From contig JAFVHU010000114.1 of the NCBI GenBank assembly GCA_017474385.1, forward strand, positions 1-64,000: a stretch of DNA of 64,000 bases. Reading direction: 5' to 3'. Under the pieces are notes generated by a model that saw nothing but the letters and a program-made list of their open reading frames with translations, ran no database searches and had not been told where the DNA came from. This DNA comes from Afipia sp. GTDB lineage: Bacteria; Pseudomonadota; Alphaproteobacteria; Rhizobiales; Xanthobacteraceae. Below, piece by piece: positions 17,179-26,748 of the stretch (the stretch's first letter is position 1; each line of letters opens with the position of its first letter). The translations under genes and the position numbers were made by a program.

Positions 17179-18927
17179 TCAGACTACTGGGACACGTTTG
17201 GCGGCGACGGCGGCCGGTGAAATGACGTCGATGTCGATCGGCACCCGCCAGCGCTCGGTGTAGCGCACCTGGGGCGCCGCGTTGCTGGCCGGTGCGCCTT
17301 CCAGCACAAAGCCATCGAAGCCGGCACTCATCACCTCGTTGCATTTCTGCACATAGACCGGGAAGCCGCCGATATACGGCATGAAGACGCGCGGCCGGCC
17401 GGGGATGTTGGTGCCGACATACCAGGAGCTGCAGGTCGATCGCAGCGAAACAGTCGATACGTCAGTGACGTGCTCGACCCAGGCGTCCTCGTCCTCGCGC
17501 TTCGGCTCGATGGTCGCGGCCCCGACGTCGCGCATGTGGGCCATGCAGTCGGCCAGCCAGTCGACATGCTGCTCAATCGCCTGGATCATGCTGGCGAGCA
17601 CTGAGGGACTACCGGGACCGGTGATCGTGAACAAATTGGGGAAGCCGGCGGAGGCGATCCCGAGGTAGGCGCGCGGGCCGGCGCGCCACTTCTCGGCCAG
17701 CGTCAAACCTTTGCGGCCGGTGATCGCAATCTTGTCGAACGAACCCGTCATCGCGGCAAAGCCGGTGGCGCAGACGGCGGTGTCCAGTGGATACGCGACC
17801 CCGTCGACCTCGATGCCGTCAGGCGTGAAGCGTTCGATCGGCGTCTTGGACACGTCGACCAGTTTGACGTGCTCCAGATTGTAGGTCTCGAAGTAGGAAG
17901 TATCGACGCAGAGCCGCTTGCAGCCGAACACGTTGTCCGGACACAGCAGGTCGGCCGTCGCCGGGTCCTTCACGATGCCGCGAATCTTGCGGCGGGCGAA
18001 GTCGGCGATGGTGTCGTTGGCGGCCTTCTCGAACAGCAGATCGCCGAAGGCGCCGAGGAAGGGCAGGCCGCCGCGGGTCCAGGCTTCCTCGTATTGCCGT
18101 TCGCGCTCTTCGGGTGCAGCCTCCAGCGCCGGCTTCATGTTGAAAGGAAAATAGAAGCCGGTCGGGCGTCCGCGTGCCTTGGCCCGCAACGCCGGATAAT
18201 CCGCCTTGGCCGCCTGCAAATATTCAGACGTCAGGCTCTCGTTGCGCGCCGGCACGGACCACGTCGCCGTGCGCTGGAATACCGTGAGGTGCGCCGCCTG
18301 CTGCGCGATGATTGGGATCGACTGAATCGCCGAGGAGCCGGTGCCGATCACGCCGACCCGCAATCCTGTAAAGTCGACGCCTTCATGCGGCCATTCGCCG
18401 GTGTGGTAGATCGGACCGCGAAAGTTCTTCATGCCCCTGAAGTTTGGCCGGTTCGGTGCCGACAGGCAGCCGACCGCCATGATGCAGAATCTGGCCAAAA
18501 CCCTGTCGCCGCGGTTGGTCTCGATCAGCCAGCACCCGGCGTCTTCGTCGAACGTCGCCGCGGTGACACGCGTGTCGAACACGATATCCCGGCGCAGGTC
18601 GAAACGATCGGCAACGTGGTTGGCGTAGGAAAGGATCTCGGCCTGCGGCGCGTATTTCTCCGACCAGTTCCACTCCTGGTCCAGCTCCTCGGAGAAGGAG
18701 AATGAGTACTGCATACTCTCGACGTCGCAGCGTGCACCTGGATAGCGGTTCCAATACCAGGTGCCACCCACGCCACTGCCGGCCTCGAAGACCCGTGCCG
18801 AGAAGCTAAGCCCGCGCAGGCGATGCAGCATGTACATCCCGGCAAAGCCCGCACCCACGATAACAGCGTCGAAAACCGCTCCCATTTCGCCTGGGCGCTC
18901 TTGTCGCGTTGTGTTGTCGGCAATCAT
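17179..18927 (-). CDS. Baeyer-Villiger flavin monooxygenase
   Basis: A 582-residue class B flavoprotein monooxygenase. The FAD site GAGFAG is at residues 25-30, the Baeyer-Villiger fingerprint FRGPIYHTGEWPHEG near 168-182 (FxGxxxHxxxW), and the NADPH-binding GTGSSAIQ soon after. Such enzymes insert oxygen next to a ketone and make an ester or lactone, often from cyclic ketones. It lies downstream of livK in the same direction, after 318 bases without a gene, so it may have its own promoter. No TCTAAC palindrome lies nearby. A cyclic terpene ketone or cyclohexanone derivative is a plausible substrate, but the sequence does not specify it. Confidence 0.9.
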   Translation of the reverse strand: MIADNTTRQERPGEMGAVFDAVIVGAGFAGMYMLHRLRGLSFSARVFEAGSGVGGTWYWNRYPGARCDVESMQYSFSFSEELDQEWNWSEKYAPQAEILSYANHVADRFDLRRDIVFDTRVTAATFDEDAGCWLIETNRGDRVLARFCIMAVGCLSAPNRPNFRGMKNFRGPIYHTGEWPHEGVDFTGLRVGVIGTGSSAIQSIPIIAQQAAHLTVFQRTATWSVPARNESLTSEYLQAAKADYPALRAKARGRPTGFYFPFNMKPALEAAPEERERQYEEAWTRGGLPFLGAFGDLLFEKAANDTIADFARRKIRGIVKDPATADLLCPDNVFGCKRLCVDTSYFETYNLEHVKLVDVSKTPIERFTPDGIEVDGVAYPLDTAVCATGFAAMTGSFDKIAITGRKGLTLAEKWRAGPRAYLGIASAGFPNLFTITGPGSPSVLASMIQAIEQHVDWLADCMAHMRDVGAATIEPKREDEDAWVEHVTDVSTVSLRSTCSSWYVGTNIPGRPRVFMPYIGGFPVYVQKCNEVMSAGFDGFVLEGAPASNAAPQVRYTERWRVPIDIDVISPAAVAAKRVPVV

Positions 18928-19245
18928 GACTCGTGTCGTCTCCTTTGCAGGTCGACTAAGCTAATCGAGATAAGTTCGTTCTCCGCAGGCGCCAGAGGGT
19001 TCGCAAATAAAGCCCGAGAAATGCATCTCGTACCCCGGCTCGCCTATTAAGTCCTGAGTCTTATATTTTGGTAGGCGGGCAGGGCAATCCACCAGTGGCC
19101 GAAGCTGGTACATGGCGGATCGAAACGCAGAGCTGGCTAGCTATATGCCGCAGGCGGACGGCATCGGAGATATTTGCAATGGAATGGAATCAGCGCCAAC
19201 TTGGCCGGCAACGTCGGTAAATCGACTTCGCCGGCCAGAGACAGT
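18928..19245. other. Gene-free stretch between livK and the monooxygenase gene
   Basis: These 318 bases contain no convincing gene. Near the end of livK there is an 8-bp inverted repeat, TGGCCGGC at 19202-19209 and GCCGGCCA at 19230-19237. It could fold into a hairpin at the 3' end of the livK transcript but has no T-run. The part next to 18927 would carry any promoter for the monooxygenase gene. I see no TCTAAC-type operator. Confidence 0.5.
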
Positions 19246-20493
19246 TCATTTTTGCGTCTCAGATTTGGCGAAGTCCGCCGACTGTTCCTTCACTACGCTC
19301 CAAACCTCGTCTTGAAAGCCAGCGATCCAATCGGTTTGTGCAACCCATTTCTCTCCATCCCACATTTCAATGCGTGTCTTGCCGCCGCCGCCATGATCCT
19401 GTGCCGTGACTGTAATAGGTGCAATCAGCCCGTTAGCATCGTAATTTTTCAGACTCTCAAGACCAGTCTTAATTTTATCGGGTGTTAGCGGCCAGCCGCC
19501 ATTCTTGATCGCAAGCCGTGCGCCTTCGAATGCGATCGAGTAGATCGCAAGACCAGTGTTGTAATAGACGTCCTCGGTAAATTTGCGATCACCGTTGCCT
19601 TTGCCCCTGTCGTAAAGCTCCTTGATAATCTGCTGAACCAACGGCTGATATGAGCCGCCGGCGACGTTGGTGCCGCGTTTCAATCCCTTAGCGACATCGG
19701 GTCCAATATTCTTGATATCGACCTCGTTGAGCCAATTAACAGCGATATACTTTTCAATCGAGATCCCATTGCGCTTCATCTCGCGCGATGCGATCACATG
19801 CATATTCGACAGGCTCCAGCTCACAATCCAGTCGGGGTTAAGACGACGGATCTGCGTCCATGCCGAGGCCTGATCGTTGCCCGGCAGCGGATACGGCACG
19901 AGCTGCAACTCGAAACCCTCCTTCTGCGCCAGCGTCTTCAGAATACCGATCGGTTCCTGTCCGAACGGATAATCGATATAAAAGAACGCGACCTTGACGC
20001 CCTTCAGATTTCCGCCGGACTTTTGTTTGATGTATTCAATGTCATTGGCGGCCTGACCCCAGTAGGTCGGCCCGATCGGAAATACCCATTTGAACACGTT
20101 GCCATCGACCGCATCCCCTCGACCGACCAGTGACTGGATCAGGATGTTGCCATCCTTCATAATGCGCGGAAGGACCGCGCGCGATACCGGCGTCGACAAC
20201 ATGTCGAACACCATCACGCCTTCGCGCTTCAAGCGTTCGTAGCATTCGATGCCGCGCTGCGGCTCGTTGCCGTGGTCCTGCACGATAATTTCGATCGGAT
20301 GGCCTTCGAGACCTCCCTTCGCATTGAGAAGGTCGGCATAGTCGCGCACAGCTTGGGCAATCTGCGGCGTGACGAACGTATAGGCCTTGCTCAGGTCATA
20401 GCACAGCGCGAAGCGCACAGGATCGGCCGCGGCTGCCGGCACGACGTTGAGCAGCGCCAACGCTAGTCCGCCTAGTATAGATAGTAATCTCAT
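19246..20493 (-). CDS. livK: ABC-transporter periplasmic substrate-binding protein (LivK family)
   Basis: A 415-residue secreted binding protein of the branched-chain-amino-acid/amide family. The signal peptide is MRLLSILGGLALALLNVVPAAAA. Features of the family include AQAVRDYADLLNAKGGLEGHPIE, GIECYERLKREGVMVFD and KVAFFYIDYPFGQEPI. It is last in the operon livG-ligase-livH-livM-livF-livK. Proteins of this family in Rhodopseudomonas-like bacteria often bind aromatic or alicyclic acids, and a dedicated acyl-CoA ligase in the operon favours a carboxylic acid here. AAGGAAGG lies before the ATG. Confidence 0.88.
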   Translation of the reverse strand: MRLLSILGGLALALLNVVPAAAADPVRFALCYDLSKAYTFVTPQIAQAVRDYADLLNAKGGLEGHPIEIIVQDHGNEPQRGIECYERLKREGVMVFDMLSTPVSRAVLPRIMKDGNILIQSLVGRGDAVDGNVFKWVFPIGPTYWGQAANDIEYIKQKSGGNLKGVKVAFFYIDYPFGQEPIGILKTLAQKEGFELQLVPYPLPGNDQASAWTQIRRLNPDWIVSWSLSNMHVIASREMKRNGISIEKYIAVNWLNEVDIKNIGPDVAKGLKRGTNVAGGSYQPLVQQIIKELYDRGKGNGDRKFTEDVYYNTGLAIYSIAFEGARLAIKNGGWPLTPDKIKTGLESLKNYDANGLIAPITVTAQDHGGGGKTRIEMWDGEKWVAQTDWIAGFQDEVWSVVKEQSADFAKSETQK

Positions 20494-20580
20494 TTTAGCG
20501 ATCCTTCCTTGGTTGACTGAGCGAACTCAGGAAATTCTTAATCATCCCAGCTTTATCGAACGACGCACATCTGGTGATCG

Positions 20581-21387
20581 TCAGGTCAGCCAACGTTTCC
20601 GCCGGCTATAATGTTTGATGTCACGAAAATTCTTGTTTTGCGCGCCTCCCAGGTAAAATTCCTGAATGTCGGGATTTTTCTTCAATGCAGCCGCACTGTC
20701 GTGCATCACGATGCGACCGCTTTCGATCAGATAGCCGTGGGAGACAATTTCGAGCGCGGCAATGGCGTTCTGCTCAACCAGCAATATCGAAAGTCCTTCA
20801 TCGCGGTTGATGCGGCCGAGGATCTGGAAGATCTCAGCCACGAGAAAAGGAGCCAGTCCCAGGCTGGGTTCGTCGAGCATCAATAGTTTTGGCTGGGTCA
20901 TCAGAGCACGGCCGATTGCGAGCATTTGCTGTTCGCCGCCGGAGAGATAACCCGACGCGACGGTCCGGCGCTCGTGCAGACGTGGGAAATAACTGTAAAC
21001 CCGGTCCTTGTTGCGGTTCATGTCCTGGCGGCTATGCAACGCCGAAGCCGCGATCAAGTTTTCGTCGGGCGTGAGATGTTCGAACACCCGACGCCCTTCG
21101 AGCACGTGGGCGATCCCCAGCTTGACGCGGTCCTGCGGCATCAGGCCGCCAAGGCTTTGGCCGCGGAACTGCAATTCGCCCCGCCGCACCTCGCCCCGCT
21201 CGGCCGTGAGCAAACCGCTGATCGATTTCAGCGTCGTACTCTTTCCCGCGCCATTGGCGCCGAGCAGGGCCACCATTCCGCCCTCGGGCACATCGATCGA
21301 AACACCTTTGATCGCAAGCGAAACGTGGTCGTAGACGACCTCAATATTGTTGAGGGACAGTATCTTAGCGGCAATGGGTGCATTCAT
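20581..21387 (-). CDS. livF: ABC-transporter ATPase (LivF family)
   Basis: A 268-residue ATP-binding subunit. Walker A is GANGAGKST, the signature LSGGEQQ lies within YLSGGEQQMLAIGRALM, and Walker B is LLMLDEPSLGLAP. The short C-terminus and the sequence FEHLTPDENLIAA are typical of LivF. ATG 21387 is chosen, 17 bases after the livM stop and behind GGAAG. The open frame extends to 21432 only through overlap with livM. It would pair with LivG to drive uptake through LivH/LivM. Confidence 0.92.
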   Translation of the reverse strand: MNAPIAAKILSLNNIEVVYDHVSLAIKGVSIDVPEGGMVALLGANGAGKSTTLKSISGLLTAERGEVRRGELQFRGQSLGGLMPQDRVKLGIAHVLEGRRVFEHLTPDENLIAASALHSRQDMNRNKDRVYSYFPRLHERRTVASGYLSGGEQQMLAIGRALMTQPKLLMLDEPSLGLAPFLVAEIFQILGRINRDEGLSILLVEQNAIAALEIVSHGYLIESGRIVMHDSAAALKKNPDIQEFYLGGAQNKNFRDIKHYSRRKRWLT

Positions 21388-21404
21388 GGCGTTCGTGCTT
21401 CCCG

Positions 21405-22478
21405 CTATTTCTTCGTGTAGCCGAAAGGCCATACCAGAAGATAGTCCCGAATGTTGTTGTAGATCTTCCCAAGCCCCAGCGGTTCAATCAGGAGAAACCC
21501 GATAATAAGCGCGCCATAGAAAGCTTGGGGTAGATGAGCCAGAGTTTCGATACCCAGCGAGAACCCGAACTTGGTTGCCGCCCAGGAGATGAAACTGTTC
21601 ATAACGCCCGGCATCAGCAGAATGAACGCGGCGCCGAAATAACTGCCGATGATGCTGCCCAGCCCGCCCACGATGACCATCGCCAACGCCTGAATTGAGA
21701 CGTCGACGGAAAACTGCTCGGGGGTTACGGCATGGTAAAATGTACCGATCAGGATGGCTCCGCTCACGCCACCGATGAACGAGGATGTCGCGAACGCCAC
21801 CAGTTTGAAGTAGAAGCTGTTCACGCCGATGACCGCGGCTGCGTAATCTTTCTCCCGAACAGCGACCAGAGCGCGGCCGAGCGCGGTGCGCCGCAGATTG
21901 AGCATGAAGGACGTAACCAGCACGCACCAGACGAGGGCGACGTAATAGAGTCCTGCATCGGAGGTGACAGCCCAGCCCAGCAGGCGGATGTCAGGTGCCT
22001 GCAACGTGGCCTGTGTGCCGCCGCTGATCGCGGGTACGTGCGAAATCGTCCAGTCCATCACGAACTGCAAGGCGAGCGTGCTGAGCGCCAGATACAGGCC
22101 TTTCACGCGCAGTGCGGCAAAAGCGAACACACTTCCGATAACCGCTGCTGTTATTCCCGCGAGGACGATGGCAATCTCCCACGGTATGCCCGCCCTTGTG
22201 GCATGAACCGCGGCGTAGGCGCCGATTCCCATCACCGCTGCGTAGCCCAAATGAAATTGCCCCGCCCATCCGAGGATCAAATTGAGACCGAGCGCGCCCG
22301 CAGTCCAGACAAGCCAAGGCAGCAAGTAACTGCTGAGATAAAGCGTGTTCATGTAGATCGGCGCGGCCAGCGCCAGCAATAGCAGAATACCAATCATCCA
22401 TCGATCGGCGGGGATCGGAAACAGTGCGCGGTCGGCGCTGTAATCCGTATGAAAAATCCCGGCTTGACGGAATAGCAT
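21405..22478 (-). CDS. livM: ABC-transporter permease (LivM family)
   Basis: A 357-residue polytopic membrane protein with about nine hydrophobic segments. Family motifs include LGLNLILGWAGQFHLGYAAVMGIGAYAA and the cytoplasmic coupling loop GRALVAVREKDYAAAVIGVN. It forms the inner-membrane channel with LivH. The start lies four bases after the livH stop, so the genes are tightly coupled. The permease has no fused ATPase domain. Confidence 0.92.
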   Translation of the reverse strand: MLFRQAGIFHTDYSADRALFPIPADRWMIGILLLLALAAPIYMNTLYLSSYLLPWLVWTAGALGLNLILGWAGQFHLGYAAVMGIGAYAAVHATRAGIPWEIAIVLAGITAAVIGSVFAFAALRVKGLYLALSTLALQFVMDWTISHVPAISGGTQATLQAPDIRLLGWAVTSDAGLYYVALVWCVLVTSFMLNLRRTALGRALVAVREKDYAAAVIGVNSFYFKLVAFATSSFIGGVSGAILIGTFYHAVTPEQFSVDVSIQALAMVIVGGLGSIIGSYFGAAFILLMPGVMNSFISWAATKFGFSLGIETLAHLPQAFYGALIIGFLLIEPLGLGKIYNNIRDYLLVWPFGYTKK

Positions 22479-22482
22479 GATC

Positions 22483-23370
22483 CTAGACCCTCTCGATGTC
22501 GTGGCGACCGAAAAGTCCGTGCGGTCGGATCAAGATGGTCAGGATCAGCATTGCCGCATCGACAAGATCGCGACTCGCGCCACCCAACAGGGGATCGAGA
22601 ACGCTGGATGCAATTCCCTCGACGACGCCGAGCAGGACGCCGGCGAGCAACGCGCCTCCTATACTGTCCAGTCCGCCCAAAACGGCTACGGTCACGCCCT
22701 TGAGCAGCAGTTGCGCGAGCGATTGATCGACGCCCTGTACCGAACTCCAGAGCACACCGGCAATCGTCGCGACCACCGCCGACATGGCCCAAGACAGCGC
22801 GACGCCGCGCTCGACCGAAATGCCGACCGACCAGGCCGCCGTATAATCATCGGAAATCGCACGCAAAACCACACCCATCCGGCTCCGGAAGAACAGCACG
22901 AAAAAACCGAACATCGCAATTGTGACCACCGCTCCAAAAGCGTAAGCACGATTGATCAATAATGGACCGAGAAAAAGCGGGGCATCGCTGATGCCCAGAT
23001 TCATGGGTCGCGTGGTACCGCCCCAAATGGTCATCGAGCCGGCTCGCAGGAAAATCTCCAGGCCAAGCGTCATCATCAGGATCATGATGATGGGGCGGCC
23101 GGCGAGGCGCCGCAGCGCCACCCGTTCGATGGCCATTCCGATGATGAACATTGTTATGATCGCCAGCGAAATCGCGGCCCAGATCGGTGCGCCCGCGCTG
23201 TTGGCGAACGCGAGCAGGACATAAGCGGCCAGCATCGTCATCGAGCCCTGTGCAAGATTAGGCACCGATGACGATTTGTAGATCAGGACGATTCCCATCG
23301 CGACAAGTGAATACATCAAGCCAATAAGCGCGCCGTTGGCAGCAGATTCCATCAACGATATCGCGTCCAT
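22483..23370 (-). CDS. livH: ABC-transporter permease (LivH family)
   Basis: A 295-residue membrane permease starting MDAISLMESAANGALIGLMYSLVAMGI, characteristic of LivH, with NLAQGSMTMLAAYVL and the coupling loop region MGVVLRAISDDYTAAWSVGI. About eight hydrophobic segments are visible. Its ribosome site (GGAGG, eight bases before ATG) lies within the final codons of the upstream acyl-CoA ligase gene, three bases away, which argues for coupled expression of ligase and transporter. Confidence 0.92.
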   Translation of the reverse strand: MDAISLMESAANGALIGLMYSLVAMGIVLIYKSSSVPNLAQGSMTMLAAYVLLAFANSAGAPIWAAISLAIITMFIIGMAIERVALRRLAGRPIIMILMMTLGLEIFLRAGSMTIWGGTTRPMNLGISDAPLFLGPLLINRAYAFGAVVTIAMFGFFVLFFRSRMGVVLRAISDDYTAAWSVGISVERGVALSWAMSAVVATIAGVLWSSVQGVDQSLAQLLLKGVTVAVLGGLDSIGGALLAGVLLGVVEGIASSVLDPLLGGASRDLVDAAMLILTILIRPHGLFGRHDIERV

Positions 23371-23373
23371 TCT

Positions 23374-25305
23374 TCAGGCCTCCTGTACCGACAGTGTGCG
23401 TTCGATGACGCCGACTTCGCCTGACTCGTAGCTGACCTTTGCCTTCATCAGCACTGTGTTTTGATGCCCGTAGATGGCGTCGATGATCGGTTTGTAGCGC
23501 TCCTCCACGACGTTACGTCGAATCTTTCGGGTTCTGGTGATTTCGCCGTCGTCGGCATCGAATTCCTTGTGCAGGCAGACGAATTTCCGCAACTGCAAGC
23601 CGTGCGGCAGTGCACTGTTAACGTGCTTCACCGCGGCGGCGATCAGGGCGATGACCTGCGGCTTCTGCGACAGGTCGGCATAGGAGATGTAGGAAATGCC
23701 GCGCAGTTCGGCCCAAAGGCCGACAGCTTCCTTGTCGATGCAAATAATGGCTGACAGCGTATCGCGGCCGCTTCCGAGTACCGCAGCATCCTTAATGTAC
23801 GGACTGAACTTGAGCCGGTTCTCAATATAGTTGGGAATATAGCGCTCGCCCTTCGCGGTGTGCACGATGTCCGACAGGCGCCCCAGCACCACGAGGTGCC
23901 CGTCAGGTTCGAGGTAACCTGCATCTCCGGTGTGTAACCAGCCGTCTTCGAGGCTTTCGCGCGTGGCCTCGTCCTGCTTGAAGTATCCGCTGAACACGCT
24001 GCCCGAGCGGACCAGGATTTCGCCGGCGTCGCTTATCCGGATATCGACGCCCGGCAGGGGACGTCCGACGGTGTGGAGCCTTACCTCGTTGAGATCCTGG
24101 ATGGCATTGTAGGCACTGGTTTCAGTCTGGCCATAGAGTTGGCGCAATTTGATGCCGAGCGCGCGGTAAAAGACGAACGTATCCTCGCCCATCGCTTCAC
24201 CGCCGGTGAAGGCGCCACGCAGCCGGGTCAGGCCGAATTGGTCCTTGATCGGTCCATAGACCAGCCACTCGCCTATTGGGCTCAACAACCACTGCTTGAG
24301 TGTCGGCTGACCGCCTTCGAGCTTGCGTTTTTCGGCTGAAATGGCCAACGCCATAAAAAACTTGTAGACCAGCCTCTTCAGCCACGAGGAATCTTCCATG
24401 CGCACCTGGATGGTGGTCAATAGATTGTCCCAGCTGCGCGGTGCGGCCAGATAGAAAGTCGGCGCAATCTCGCGCAGGTTTTGCAGCACGGTCTCCTGCC
24501 GCTCTGGAATATTGATCGTGAAGTGCAGGGCGATTCCGGCGCCCATCGTCACCGCGAAGTCGCCAACCCAGGCCATCGGCAGATAGGCCAGAATGCTCTC
24601 GCCGAACTGGAACGCTCCGCCTCGATAGGCATTTCGAACGCCGGCCAACAGGTTACGATGCGACAGCACCACCCCCTTGGGCTTGCCGGTGCTCCCGGAG
24701 GAATGCACGAACACGGCCGGGCCCTCGGGCTGCGCGCGGGCGATCAGCTCGTTTCGGAGATTGGGGTTGCGGATGACTAGCTCCGCGCCCTTTGCCTGAA
24801 GCGTGTCCCATGAGATCAGGCCTGGATTGGCGTAAGCGGCCAGTCCACGCGGATCGTCGTAGATAATATGCTCGATCGTCGCGCCTTGCTCGCGCAGATC
24901 GAGTATTTTGTCCACTTGTTCCTGGTCTTCGGCCAGCGCGAAACGCGCGCCCGCCTCATGAACGAAGTGGCGAATTTCATCGAGGGTTGCATCGGGGAAG
25001 GCCGGCATCGCGTACCCACCGAGGGCGCCAGCGGCCAGCATCCCCGCGTAGAGCCGAGGGCGGTTGTCGCCCAGCACCAGCATGACGTCGCCCGCCTTGA
25101 AATCCAGTTCTTCGAGACCAGCGGCGCAGCAAAGCACGATCTCGAGCAGCTGCTGCCACGTCGTCTGATTCCAGATGCCCTTGTCTTTCTCGCGCATCGC
25201 GACACGATCGGGAAAGACTTCGGCATTCTGCGCCAGAACGCGGATCAGCGTGGTATCGGTTTCGAAATTCCAGGCCAAGGCCGGTTCAGCGCGCGACATG
25301 CGCAC
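23374..25305 (-). CDS. AMP-forming acyl-CoA ligase inside the ABC-transporter operon
   Basis: A 643-residue long-form acyl-CoA synthetase. The AMP-binding loop is HSSGSTGKPKGVVLSH (about residues 210-225), followed by QLYGQTETSAYNAIQDL and DGWLHTGDAGYLEPDGHLVVLGR, with the GEITRTRKIRRN catalytic-Lys region near the C-terminus. It resembles the long-chain FadD15-type ligases commonly encoded between livG and livH. It would activate the imported acid to its CoA thioester and trap it in the cell. GTG 25305 or ATG 25299 is the start; either overlaps the end of livG. Confidence 0.88.
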   Translation of the reverse strand: MRMSRAEPALAWNFETDTTLIRVLAQNAEVFPDRVAMREKDKGIWNQTTWQQLLEIVLCCAAGLEELDFKAGDVMLVLGDNRPRLYAGMLAAGALGGYAMPAFPDATLDEIRHFVHEAGARFALAEDQEQVDKILDLREQGATIEHIIYDDPRGLAAYANPGLISWDTLQAKGAELVIRNPNLRNELIARAQPEGPAVFVHSSGSTGKPKGVVLSHRNLLAGVRNAYRGGAFQFGESILAYLPMAWVGDFAVTMGAGIALHFTINIPERQETVLQNLREIAPTFYLAAPRSWDNLLTTIQVRMEDSSWLKRLVYKFFMALAISAEKRKLEGGQPTLKQWLLSPIGEWLVYGPIKDQFGLTRLRGAFTGGEAMGEDTFVFYRALGIKLRQLYGQTETSAYNAIQDLNEVRLHTVGRPLPGVDIRISDAGEILVRSGSVFSGYFKQDEATRESLEDGWLHTGDAGYLEPDGHLVVLGRLSDIVHTAKGERYIPNYIENRLKFSPYIKDAAVLGSGRDTLSAIICIDKEAVGLWAELRGISYISYADLSQKPQVIALIAAAVKHVNSALPHGLQLRKFVCLHKEFDADDGEITRTRKIRRNVVEERYKPIIDAIYGHQNTVLMKAKVSYESGEVGVIERTLSVQEA

Positions 25306-26086
25306 CCCCGATGTATGCCTCGATCACCCTTGGGTCGGCGACGACGTCGGCCGGCACGCCGCTGCCGATCATTTCGCCATAGTTCAACGCCAGCATGCGA
25401 TCGCAAATGCCCGTGATGACGTCCATGTGGTGCTCGATCAGCAGCACGGTGACATTGCGTTCATCGCGTGCATCCAGGATGAAGCGCGCCATGTATTCCT
25501 TTTCTTCCTGGTTCATCCCCGCCATCGGCTCGTCGAGGATAAGGAAGCTGGGCTCGGCGGCCAAAGCGCGCGCCAATTCGACCCGCTTCTTCAGGCCGAT
25601 CGGAATCCCGTCGACCAGTTCGTCGCGTACGCCTTCAAGCTGCAGAAAATCGATCACGTCTTCGACCGCGGCGCGGTTCAACGTCTCGTCGCTGCGGGCA
25701 AGCCACCAATAGAGCGCCGTACGTCCTACACTGGGTTTCATGTGAATGTGACGGCCCAGAAGGATGTTATCGAGTACGCTCATACCATTGAAGAGCGCCA
25801 GGTTCTGGAAGGTGCGGGCAACTCCCAACGTCGCGACATAGTGTGGCGCCAGGCCCGTGATGTCCCGGCCGTTCAGCAGAATATGTCCACGCTGTGGCGG
25901 ATAAAATCCGGTGATTGCGTTGGTGAGGGTGGTCTTGCCGCATCCGTTGGGGCCGACAAGGCCGAATATCTCGCCGCGCTCGATCCGCATATCGATTCCG
26001 TTCAGCGCGACAATGCCGCTAAAGCGTCGCTCGACAGACCGGCATTCGAGTACTGGGGCGTCGCCGCCGCGATCCTTGAGGGTCAA
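25286..26086 (-). CDS. livG: ABC-transporter ATPase (LivG family)
   Basis: A 266-residue ATPase, first gene of the uptake operon. Walker A is GPNGCGKTT and Walker B is LILDEPMAGMNQEE. The ABC signature is altered to PIGLKKRVELARAL rather than the usual LSGGQ, a change often seen in LivG. TTG 26086 is used as the start because an in-frame stop lies about 24 bases upstream and no ATG or GTG is available near the N-terminal VLECRSVERRFSG. GGGA is spaced six bases from the TTG. The operator copy at 26138 lies 51 bases upstream. Confidence 0.88.
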   Translation of the reverse strand: MTLKDRGGDAPVLECRSVERRFSGIVALNGIDMRIERGEIFGLVGPNGCGKTTLTNAITGFYPPQRGHILLNGRDITGLAPHYVATLGVARTFQNLALFNGMSVLDNILLGRHIHMKPSVGRTALYWWLARSDETLNRAAVEDVIDFLQLEGVRDELVDGIPIGLKKRVELARALAAEPSFLILDEPMAGMNQEEKEYMARFILDARDERNVTVLLIEHHMDVITGICDRMLALNYGEMIGSGVPADVVADPRVIEAYIGGAHVAR

Positions 26087-26137
26087 CTTGAATCCCGTTT
26101 GAAGGTCAATCTGTTAAGAACACTTTCAGTTTCCAAA

Positions 26138-26153
26138 TCTAACGTCTGTTAGG
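26138..26153. promoter_or_regulatory. Operator copy 2 (TCTAACGTCTGTTAGG)
   Basis: A 16-bp inverted repeat with one mismatch in the arms, 51 bases upstream of the livG start and downstream of the thioesterase stop at 26209. It is identical to the copy at 47591. It would place the six-gene uptake operon under the same control as the rest of the island. Confidence 0.75.
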
Positions 26154-26208
26154 CATTTGGGCAACTGAAGAATGGTGCGTTGCAATTGGCCAAACGACCG
26201 TACACGCC

Positions 26209-26631
26209 TCATTGTGCGAGATATGCGCCCCGCCCACTGGCTAAGAGAACTCGGCTGGTATCGGTCACGCGTACGTCGGCAGTGCTTATCCGGCGCCCCA
26301 GTTTGACCACCATGCCGCGAGCGAGAACTGTCCCGCGGGTGGCCGGCCGATGATAATCGACCCGAAGATCTGCCGTAGCACTTACAATACCCCCGGCTGC
26401 GCGAACGGCGTAAAGGCCCGTTAAATCGATCAGGGCTGCCAGGATTCCACCGTGAGTTGCTTCGATTGCAGTATTGGCAACAAATTCCTCGCGCCAAGGT
26501 AGAGAAATTTCGATTTGTTCACGAGCGACCATGATGGCTTTCAATCCCAGCCACCGGTGGAACGGCGAAATCATCAACGCCTTTTGAAATTCAGCAATAG
26601 TCTCTTCGTTGGGGGGGCCAGTCTCATTCAC
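26209..26631 (-). CDS. PaaI-type hotdog thioesterase
   Basis: A 140-residue hotdog-fold thioesterase. It has the family motif ATHGGILAALIDL (His60 and Asp69) and the C-terminal strand pattern ADLRVDYHRPATRGTVLARG. Such enzymes release CoA from stalled or inhibitory acyl-CoA intermediates. It appears to be the last gene of the long operon that begins with the dehydrogenase at 36633. It lies 118 bases after the upstream hydrolase. The acyl substrate is unknown. Confidence 0.85.
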   Translation of the reverse strand: MNETGPPNEETIAEFQKALMISPFHRWLGLKAIMVAREQIEISLPWREEFVANTAIEATHGGILAALIDLTGLYAVRAAGGIVSATADLRVDYHRPATRGTVLARGMVVKLGRRISTADVRVTDTSRVLLASGRGAYLAQ

Positions 26632-26748
26632 TCGTTCGCTCCTATGTATTTTCTTTCAGCAATCAAGCACTGACATGCCACCACCGGCTATCACTGGTTC
26701 ATTCCTTCGACAAAGCTCTCACAAAATGGGTCGACTTCGATTGCGGGG

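Noticed and set aside
19202..19237. Inverted repeat TGGCCGGC/GCCGGCCA as an intrinsic terminator of livK
   Set aside because: There is no T-run after the stem in either direction, so it is kept only as a hairpin in the intergenic note.
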